From Pseudomonadota bacterium (lineage in GTDB: Bacteria > Pseudomonadota > Gammaproteobacteria > Acidiferrobacterales > UBA6901): a stretch of 47,078 nucleotides of DNA. The DNA lies in NCBI GenBank assembly GCA_021778035.1, contig JAJYCY010000004.1, positions 26,527 through 73,604 of the forward strand. The letters are read 5' to 3'. Of this stretch, positions 1 to 6,705 are shown piece by piece; positions within the stretch are counted from its first letter, which is position 1; the number at the start of each line of letters is the position of its first letter. The translations under genes were made by a program, and so were the position numbers. Under the pieces are notes generated by a model. That model was not told the origin of the DNA, searched no databases, and worked only from the letters and a program-made list of their open reading frames with translations.

Positions 1-126
1 CTACCGAACGGACTGGCTCCACGCACCCGAGGTGGATGGGAGCACCGGATGGGGTCGCGAATATCCGGCAAGAAAGCTGACAAAGGCGACGACGACAAGA
101 ATGATGATCCACAGGCTGGTTTTCAT
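1..126 (-). CDS. 41-aa single-TM small membrane protein (MKTSLWIIILVVVAFVSFLAGYSRPHPVLPSTSGAWSQSVR)
   Basis: Complete 42-codon frame from ATG (rc of cat 124-126) to TAG (cta 1-3); GGAGG just upstream; one hydrophobic helix; last gene of the YeeE/TusA operon; below the ORF-track length cutoff. Confidence 0.6.
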   Translation of the reverse strand: MKTSLWIIILVVVAFVSFLAGYSRPHPVLPSTSGAWSQSVR

Positions 127-145
127 AATGGCCTCCTTCGGTGAA

Positions 146-400
146 TCACGCTTTCCTGATGCGCCATTTCATGGCTCCGGACGGATCCTTGGATTTTTCC
201 ACGATGTCGTTTCCTTCGGCCTCGCACATGGAGATGATGGATTCCGCCGATGAGGGGTTATCGAACACAAGATCCAGGAATTCCCCCGGCTTCATCTTTT
301 CGAGCGACTTCTTGGTATACAGCTGTGGATGAGGACAGACGTAGCCCTTGACGTCGAGGAGAAAGACTCCGTCCGCCTCTTTTCTGAATTGTACGGCCAT
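146..400 (-). CDS. TusA/SirA/YeeD-family sulfurtransferase
   Basis: 84 aa; CPxP-type motif GYVCPHPQ followed by a TusA-like body (KMKPGEFLDLVFDNPSSAESI). Confidence 0.85.
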   Translation of the reverse strand: MAVQFRKEADGVFLLDVKGYVCPHPQLYTKKSLEKMKPGEFLDLVFDNPSSAESIISMCEAEGNDIVEKSKDPSGAMKWRIRKA

Positions 401-425
401 GATTCATTCTCCAATGGTCTAAGTT

Positions 426-1892
426 TCAGAATATGCTTTCCTTCTCCATACGCCGGTTTATCCACCAGTTGTAGAACTGCACACAGATATACGCTCCCAC
501 TGCGAGTCCCAGGCCGAACAGCCAGCCGGAGGGATCACCGTTCGCCACCGGGATAAAAAATGCCCCGATATTGCAGCCAATGCCGATGCGCGCCCCGATC
601 CCCATCAGCGCTCCTCCAAGCAGCGCCCAGATTGCCGTTTCCAGGCTGGGAAGCTTGAGCCTGAATTCATTACTGAGCCGGGCCATCACCGATGAGCCGA
701 GAATGATCGAGATCGACATCCATCCCGGCGGATTGAGCAACGGATTGGGAACACCGTTCTGGAGTCCGTAGAAAATGTTGCGCATGTCGTGGACGCCGAG
801 CACATGCAGCAGCCAGCCTGACCACTGTGCCTCCTGGGTCGTGATATACCAGTATCCGGGATCGAAAACCGTATCCTGGATAGACAGGCCTGTCGTATGA
901 CCCATGGCTTTCAAGAGCTCCCCGGCATTAAGCACGCCGAACACCTCTCGCAGTCCCTGCGTCACCCACATGTGCAGGCCGGCCGCCACGCCGATTACCA
1001 GCCCGGCGATGGCGGTACGGCGGGAGGCAGCGATCATGGACCAGTATCCTGCAAGCTCTGCCCGCCAGCCCTTCCTGCCGCTTTTGGCCCGGTTCCGCAG
1101 GTGCGCTTTGCGGTACCAGAATACATACACCAGCGCCAGAATGACTATCGCCGGAAGGATTGTATTGAGCAGCGCATTGCCGACAAACGCCGCCAAAAAC
1201 CGGTTTTTAATCCGCGTCAGCTCCGCCACCGTCGTCGCGGGCAGATTCCAGATGTATCCGGCGAGGTACTGGTTGTACCAGCCGCTGGTCGGTGACAGGA
1301 CGGACGGCAGATGCTTGGCTGCTGCCGACGCTGTCCACGCGGCCGGCACCAGGTGGTTCATCCAGCCTCCGGCCATCGCAAACCACGTCTGCGCAAAGCT
1401 CAGTGACAGGATGACCAGCCAGGATGCCACCGTGCCCTCACCGCTCTTGTAGAGAGAACCGGACGCACATCCACCGGCGAATACCATGCCGGTTCCGAAA
1501 ATGATCCCGCCTATGATGTTCTGGTAACCGTACGGCAACGGATGAAACGTGCTCTGCCCGGCGCCGGTGACCACTGCCGAGACGATGCTGAACAGCACAA
1601 GGGCGATGATGATGCCCACGGTCATGCGCGGCACGCCGACGGCGAAGAGGTCACGGAATGCCGATGCCATGCAAAACCTTCCGTACTGCAGAGCCATGCC
1701 ATAGATGAGCCCGAACCAGATGTAGGAGGCCAGATACAGGTACCGGGCATCCACCGAATAGCTCCAGACTGTAATCAGCGCGAAAAACCCGATGATGGAA
1801 AAAGCCCAGATCCGGTTTTTCAGCTCCTGTTTCTGCTGTGCTGCATCCGCGGCCGAGACGGCCACACCCGCTTCGCCTTCAATGCCAGCCAT
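426..1892 (-). CDS. YeeE/YedE-family (TsuA-like) sulfur-compound transporter
   Basis: 488-aa polytopic membrane protein with three Cys motifs (YGRFCMAS, FAGGCASG, IGIGCNIG) typical of the YeeE/YedE family. Confidence 0.88.
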   Translation of the reverse strand: MAGIEGEAGVAVSAADAAQQKQELKNRIWAFSIIGFFALITVWSYSVDARYLYLASYIWFGLIYGMALQYGRFCMASAFRDLFAVGVPRMTVGIIIALVLFSIVSAVVTGAGQSTFHPLPYGYQNIIGGIIFGTGMVFAGGCASGSLYKSGEGTVASWLVILSLSFAQTWFAMAGGWMNHLVPAAWTASAAAKHLPSVLSPTSGWYNQYLAGYIWNLPATTVAELTRIKNRFLAAFVGNALLNTILPAIVILALVYVFWYRKAHLRNRAKSGRKGWRAELAGYWSMIAASRRTAIAGLVIGVAAGLHMWVTQGLREVFGVLNAGELLKAMGHTTGLSIQDTVFDPGYWYITTQEAQWSGWLLHVLGVHDMRNIFYGLQNGVPNPLLNPPGWMSISIILGSSVMARLSNEFRLKLPSLETAIWALLGGALMGIGARIGIGCNIGAFFIPVANGDPSGWLFGLGLAVGAYICVQFYNWWINRRMEKESIF

Positions 1893-1908
1893 CAGGGTCT
1901 TTCTCCTG

Positions 1909-2262
1909 TCATGTCAAAATCTTTTTCACGTAAAGGATCCGGCGCTGGTCCTCGTAAACCGTTGCCAGATACACGCATCCGTAATTCGGCAGCATGAACG
2001 GGATTGTCTCTGCCGAACTGGTGTTATCGGTGATGATTTCCAGCATCTCCCCGGGCCGGGCCAGCCCCATGGCCTTTTTTGTCAGCAGGTTGGTTCGCAG
2101 GCAATCGACGCCGAGAAAATTCAGAGACACAGACACCGCAACAACGCCGTGTCCGGGAATCTCCACGCATCTGCCTTCTTCCGGCGCCGCCGCTGCAAGG
2201 CGGCGGCGATTCCAGCACCTCATTGGCAGGGGAACCCGGAACAAGGCATCGATATATTTCAT
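1909..2262 (-). CDS. TusA-like protein with degenerate CPxP motif
   Basis: 117 aa; C-terminal part resembles TusA (LGVDCLRTNLLTKKAMGLARPGEMLEIITDNTSSAETIPF); Cys kept, both motif prolines replaced; GGGAGGAG upstream of ATG. Confidence 0.65.
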   Translation of the reverse strand: MKYIDALFRVPLPMRCWNRRRLAAAAPEEGRCVEIPGHGVVAVSVSLNFLGVDCLRTNLLTKKAMGLARPGEMLEIITDNTSSAETIPFMLPNYGCVYLATVYEDQRRILYVKKILT

Positions 2263-2312
2263 GGCCAGCCCTTCTCCTCCCGGTACGGCATCCCGCCCGC
2301 CACCGGAACATT

Positions 2313-2330
2313 TAGCAAACTTTATGCCGC
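2313..2330 (-). promoter_or_regulatory. Candidate sigma54 (-24/-12) promoter for the TusA-like/YeeE operon
   Basis: Minus strand GCGGCATAAAGTTTGCTAA: GG-N10-GC with a good TTTGCT -12 element, ~50 nt upstream of the 2262 start. Confidence 0.45.
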
Positions 2331-2440
2331 GTATTCAGCTGGTTGATTCTCCTAAACAAACCGTCCGCGTGGCTGTTGCTGCCGTTCGCATATCGCAATG
2401 TATACGCGAGGCGGCATCCCCGGAGCTGGAAATTGCAATG

Positions 2441-2468
2441 GGCGGAAGCTTCTGTGGCTGCTTCCGCC
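2441..2468. promoter_or_regulatory. Perfect 9-bp inverted repeat in the divergent intergenic region (candidate activator site)
   Basis: GGCGGAAGC-N10-GCTTCCGCC between the two divergent operons. Confidence 0.45.
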
Positions 2469-2586
2469 GGGAACCACATTGCAGATTGAAAGAGGCACCG
2501 CCGCACGGGCGTTGTCATGCTGGATTGTGCAATCGCGTCCGGCGGCGCCGCTGCGCCAAGAGGTTGTTTTCGTGAGGCAATTCACA

Positions 2587-2603
2587 TTGGCATGCAATCT
2601 GCT
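2587..2603 (+). promoter_or_regulatory. Candidate sigma54 (-24/-12) promoter for the rhodanese lipoprotein gene
   Basis: TTGGCATGCAATCTGCT: GG-N10-GC, ~53 nt before ATG 2656. Confidence 0.55.
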
Positions 2604-2655
2604 TGCGTGGCGGATCAGAATTTATAGAAGCCTGCTACGCCAAGTGGAGGACAAC

Positions 2656-4332
2656 ATGAGAAAAGAAGATCCATGCGGAACATCCGCCGGCATCCGCACC
2701 ACCCGGCGGGCAGCGATGTCGGTCATTGCCTCGATGCTGCTGATGACAGGCGGCTGTTCCGGGGGACACGATACGACCAACGGCGGAACCGGGATCGTAG
2801 TGCACACCGCTGCACAGATTGCCGAAGTGCAGACATCTGCCTCTGACTATAACGCCAACACCAATGGCCTTATCACCGGCCAGACGCTGATGAACTGGGT
2901 CAACAACTGGACGGCGAACCGCCCGGCAGGCATTACGGGACATCTGATCATCCTCCAAACCGGAGGGGCTACCTGTACGGCATACACAACCGCTGGGGCG
3001 TGCCAGGCAGGGTATACGCTTCCGGCCACATCAAACGGCGGCATAGGTTTTTCGGGCATGGAATATGCCGCCCATGACAACAAAAACATCTTCACGTACG
3101 ACGTAGGCGGATCGCAATGGGTCATGGCCCGCTCCGACGGCGTGATCAAGACCATCAGCATGGTTCTTGACGGACCATCGATGGACGCCTTCCTCAAGGA
3201 ATACAACATCGATCCCACCCAGGACATGATCGTATTTGCCATGGGACAGGCCAGTCCGCTTGCCGACATGCTGATCGGACGCGGATGGTACATGTTCCGC
3301 TACTGGGGTGTGAGCCACACCCATCTTGCCGTTCTTGACGGAGGTATCGACAATGCGCTCGATGCAGCCGGCGGCTATGCCACATTCACCGGTGGGGTGC
3401 ACACGGCAGGCACCGGCTATTTCTCCTCGCTGCCAGATACTCCGCCGAACTCGGGATCGGTTTCTGTGCGTGATATCCCGGTAGACAATACCGCCCTGCA
3501 GGCCAGTCTCGGGGAGATGCTGAAAGTTGCCCTCGGAACCTATACGCCGCCCGGAGGGGCCTTCATCTGGGATGCCCGTTCCCCGGCTGAATACAATGGC
3601 GTCCAGGAACAGACCACCGGCCAGACCAACTGCGTCACCGCGTCCGGAGGACCCTGCTACGTGGCCTTCGAAGGACATATCCGCGGCGCGGTGGATCTCA
3701 ATTTCATCAACCTGCTTTACGGCAATGACTATTACAACGGACCGGGCGCAGCCTCCGACCCCTACGCCAACAACAGCTTCGGCAACCACAACAGCGTCAG
3801 CGCCGTACCGGGCGACCTCAACGGGGACGGAGTGGTGAACGGCAAGGATGCTTCCGAGGGATACCTCGACAAGGCCTGGCTGCAGAAACTTGTCACCGAT
3901 CCGCGGGGCTCTGTCGAAACGCCACCGAACGGCGTGACCGTGGCGGCGATCGGCTACGTGCCAGGAGAAACCATCTACACGCACTGTCGCACCACGTATC
4001 GCGCGATGATCACTGGCATCGCCGGCGGCCTCGTCCTCGGCTATCCGGTCAAATTCTATGATGCCGCCTGGGTCGAGTGGGGGGAACTCGGTTACGCGCA
4101 GAATATGAGCGGTGCCTACAACATGCCTGCCGATTCGCCCTGGCGTACCGACGTCGCCACCGATTCGCTCAACTACAATCCGCCATCGGTCGTCGAAGTG
4201 CCGCCAACCATATCGGCCTATTCGACGACCGGCAACGCGATCATCGATGCCGACAAGGCCTACAAGACCGGGGCGAGCAGTGCCAGCTCGTCTTCTGGCG
4301 GCGGATCAGCGCCTGCCAACCCCTGCGGCTAG
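2656..4332 (+). CDS. Tandem rhodanese-domain lipoprotein (ExtH-like by architecture)
   Basis: GTGGAGG RBS before ATG 2656; lipobox LMTGGC; C-terminal rhodanese loop THCRTTYRA; N-terminal rhodanese-like half (YWGVSHTHLAVLDGGID) without the catalytic Cys; DLNGDGVVNGKD Ca-binding loop. Confidence 0.75.
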   Translation: MRKEDPCGTSAGIRTTRRAAMSVIASMLLMTGGCSGGHDTTNGGTGIVVHTAAQIAEVQTSASDYNANTNGLITGQTLMNWVNNWTANRPAGITGHLIILQTGGATCTAYTTAGACQAGYTLPATSNGGIGFSGMEYAAHDNKNIFTYDVGGSQWVMARSDGVIKTISMVLDGPSMDAFLKEYNIDPTQDMIVFAMGQASPLADMLIGRGWYMFRYWGVSHTHLAVLDGGIDNALDAAGGYATFTGGVHTAGTGYFSSLPDTPPNSGSVSVRDIPVDNTALQASLGEMLKVALGTYTPPGGAFIWDARSPAEYNGVQEQTTGQTNCVTASGGPCYVAFEGHIRGAVDLNFINLLYGNDYYNGPGAASDPYANNSFGNHNSVSAVPGDLNGDGVVNGKDASEGYLDKAWLQKLVTDPRGSVETPPNGVTVAAIGYVPGETIYTHCRTTYRAMITGIAGGLVLGYPVKFYDAAWVEWGELGYAQNMSGAYNMPADSPWRTDVATDSLNYNPPSVVEVPPTISAYSTTGNAIIDADKAYKTGASSASSSSGGGSAPANPCG

Positions 4333-4348
4333 TTTTGTTCCATGCCAT

Positions 4349-4385
4349 CCCGGGGACGGACCGCACCGGCCGTCCCCGGGGTTTT
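4349..4385 (+). terminator. Strong hairpin plus short T-run (terminator or attenuator)
   Basis: CCCGGGGACGG-N10-CCGTCCCCGGG perfect 11-bp stem followed by GTTTT, between the rhodanese and pentaheme genes. Confidence 0.7.
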
Positions 4386-4443
4386 CCGGCAACCCTCCAT
4401 GGTTGCGCTTCAGTTTGGACGCTCCGGCAGGCACAATGCCGGC

Positions 4444-5721
4444 ATGCCACGATTCCACAAGACAACACGTCTGCTTGTCATAGCGCTGGCCATCATGACT
4501 TGCGGCGCGGCAGCGCCGCCGGCCCGCCCGCAGAGGCACATTCCCGGATCAATCAGCCGCTTCCTTGCGCACCACTGGGTTTATCCTTTGCCACCGGAAG
4601 GACCACCTCCCCGCGGCTATTCTGCGCTGGAAGCATCCCTGTCTCCGTCGTCTTGCGGTGAATGCCACCGGCAACAGTACCAGGACTGGCGTACCAGCCT
4701 GCACAGCCACAGCATCGGCCCGGGACTGCTCTGGCAATTCCGCATCATGAGCCAGACGCAGGCAAACCGCTGCATGCGCTGCCACGCCCCGCTTGCCGAG
4801 CAGAAGGCACTGGCAGCACTGGAGTTCCACTGGCCGGACGCACCTTCGACTCCGCCGCCAGCCTACGTCGGACCGCACCTGTTCCAGGACGGACTGGTCT
4901 GTGCAGCCTGTCATGTCCGCCGGCACCGGCGCTTCGGACCGCCTCCGCCTGCTGGCATGCCGCCCGGCAATACACCGGGGCTTCCGCACGGGGGATTCGT
5001 CGCCAGTCCCGCTTTCCAGCACAGCCGCTTCTGCGCCACCTGCCACCAGTCGCCTCCCGGAGGACGCAGCCTCGACGGAATACCGTTCGAGAACACTTAC
5101 GCCGAGTGGCACGCGAGCCGATTTGCGCGCGATGGCACGACCTGCCAGTCCTGCCATATGCCCGACCGGCGGCACCTGTGGCGCGGTATTCACGATCCCG
5201 CCATGGTCCGCCGCGGCCTGAACATTTCGCTGCAGGTAAAACGCCTCAGCCCGCTGACCGGCGTGGCGCAGGCAACGATCCGCAGTGTCGACATCGGACA
5301 CGACTTCCCGACCTATCTTGTCCCGAAGGTCTACGTAACCCTGTACGCACTGGGTCCCGGGGCCGGAGCGGTCCGGGAAATCGCCACAGAGACAATCGGG
5401 CGCAGCGTGAATCTGCGGCTTACCCACGAGTTCTTCGACACACGCATTCCTCCGGGCGGCCAGCGGACGCTGTCCGCCAATTTGGCACTCAAACCGGACT
5501 GGCCTGCAAGGATCGAACTGCGCATCGAGGTTTCGCCAGGCGCCCACTACGTGCATCTATTCCGGCATGAACTGCGGCATTCTGGACGCTATGATCCGGC
5601 TACGGTCGCAATCCTGCGCCAGGCGCTTTCCCAAACGATCGCCACCCGCTACCTGCTGACCCGTCTTGTGGTGCCGGTACCCTCTGCTGCAGGACAGTCC
5701 GCGCTGACAGTTGCAAATTGA
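4444..5721 (+). CDS. Pentaheme c-type cytochrome (cytochrome c554-like N-terminal half)
   Basis: Five CXXCH sites (CGECH, CMRCH, CAACH, CATCH, CQSCH); hydrophobic export signal; heme-free C-terminal ~200 aa with VDIGHDFPT. Start inferred (4342 ORF start is upstream). Confidence 0.88.
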   Translation: MPRFHKTTRLLVIALAIMTCGAAAPPARPQRHIPGSISRFLAHHWVYPLPPEGPPPRGYSALEASLSPSSCGECHRQQYQDWRTSLHSHSIGPGLLWQFRIMSQTQANRCMRCHAPLAEQKALAALEFHWPDAPSTPPPAYVGPHLFQDGLVCAACHVRRHRRFGPPPPAGMPPGNTPGLPHGGFVASPAFQHSRFCATCHQSPPGGRSLDGIPFENTYAEWHASRFARDGTTCQSCHMPDRRHLWRGIHDPAMVRRGLNISLQVKRLSPLTGVAQATIRSVDIGHDFPTYLVPKVYVTLYALGPGAGAVREIATETIGRSVNLRLTHEFFDTRIPPGGQRTLSANLALKPDWPARIELRIEVSPGAHYVHLFRHELRHSGRYDPATVAILRQALSQTIATRYLLTRLVVPVPSAAGQSALTVAN

Positions 5722-5816
5722 AAGGCCCGCCGCAGCCGGGCCGGTAAAATCAGCTAAATGCAACGCCTGATGTACCCAATACCCGCATAACTGTCTGTTT
5801 TTACGCCATCTCCCGG

Positions 5817-5833
5817 CTGGCATGCAATGTGCT
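5817..5833 (+). promoter_or_regulatory. Candidate sigma54 promoter for the small protein/triheme cytochrome/porin unit
   Basis: CTGGCATGCAATGTGCT: GG-N10-GC, near copy of the 2587-2603 element. Confidence 0.55.
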
Positions 5834-5868
5834 TTGCATGATGCGCAAAGACTCTCGTCGAGCGCGCC

Positions 5869-6165
5869 ATGATCACCATCCGTGCCGCATGCTGGCCAGT
5901 CGCAACGATTACAGGAACCCTGCTCCTGGCGTCCGTCCTGGCTGCGGGCGGCGCAGACAAACCTGCGCTCCGGCCAGCTCCGCCACAGCCACCGGCGACA
6001 GCTCCGAAACCGCGGCTCCGGTTTGGAAAATGGCCGATCTGCATGTGCGGTGCCGGCCCCACCGAAAAGGACATCGAGGCTGCGCAGCGCCGGCTGGACC
6101 AGGACAGCAACGCTGTCCGCACCCCCAGACCACAACGACACAACGACAGGGAGAAAATAAAATGA
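5869..6165 (+). CDS. Small exported protein of unknown function with CMCG motif
   Basis: 98 aa; hydrophobic N-terminal signal; Pro-rich linker; stop overlaps the start of the next CDS as ATGA (6162-6165). Confidence 0.55.
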   Translation: MITIRAACWPVATITGTLLLASVLAAGGADKPALRPAPPQPPATAPKPRLRFGKWPICMCGAGPTEKDIEAAQRRLDQDSNAVRTPRPQRHNDREKIK

Positions 6166-6686
6166 TCCGAATCTTCCCGAAATGCCGTACACCCGGAGTG
6201 CATCGGGTGGTTTCCCGTGGCGCCCGGCTGGCGCTCCTTGCCGTCACAGCGGTGGCGTGGTCTCTGCTGTCGCAGACCCCGCCGCTATCCTCTCCGGCGC
6301 ACTATACCTACCACACGCCCGCCCCAGCTGGCTGGGGAGCAAGCGCCATCCGGAAGATCCACTATTCATTCGCAGCCTGTTCACCGATCGCAGCCGCCAA
6401 CGCCTGCGGTATGGGGGCATCCTCGTGCTTCAAATGCCATGCCAGCGGCCGCGGTCCGGCAATCAGCAAAAGCCCGTGGCATAGCGATCATGAACAAGTA
6501 AACAACGACTGCGTTGGCTGCCACCAGGGAAGCCCCTGGATCCTCAAGAAATCGCTGGCACATGCCGGCATGATCGCGAATCCGCTCACTGTGCCGGAAA
6601 AATCCTGCGCAACCTGCCACCAGGGCGCCAACATCAGCAAACTGGTTGCGAGCTACACGAAACTGAGCACGCCAACCCATAAATAA
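6162..6686 (+). CDS. Triheme c-type cytochrome
   Basis: Three CXXCH sites (CFKCH, CVGCH, CATCH), N-terminal signal, ATG coupled to the upstream stop. Confidence 0.85.
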   Translation: MIRIFPKCRTPGVHRVVSRGARLALLAVTAVAWSLLSQTPPLSSPAHYTYHTPAPAGWGASAIRKIHYSFAACSPIAAANACGMGASSCFKCHASGRGPAISKSPWHSDHEQVNNDCVGCHQGSPWILKKSLAHAGMIANPLTVPEKSCATCHQGANISKLVASYTKLSTPTHK

Positions 6687-6705
6687 TCCGGGAGGAATGC
6701 CGATC

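Noticed and set aside
32-400. Small plus-strand ORFs over the TusA/small-peptide genes
   Set aside because: Overlap a well-supported minus-strand TusA frame; no RBS or domain support
2343-2357. Possible FNR-like half site TTGATTCTCCTAAAC
   Set aside because: Only one half matches TTGAT-N4-ATCAA
2398-2655. N-terminal extension of the 644-aa ORF
   Set aside because: Upstream part spans the candidate promoter; ATG 2656 has a strong RBS and is followed by a signal peptide with lipobox
5724-5742. GGCCCG-N7-CGGGCC hairpin after the pentaheme gene as a terminator
   Set aside because: Short stem and no T-run on the plus strand; too weak to call
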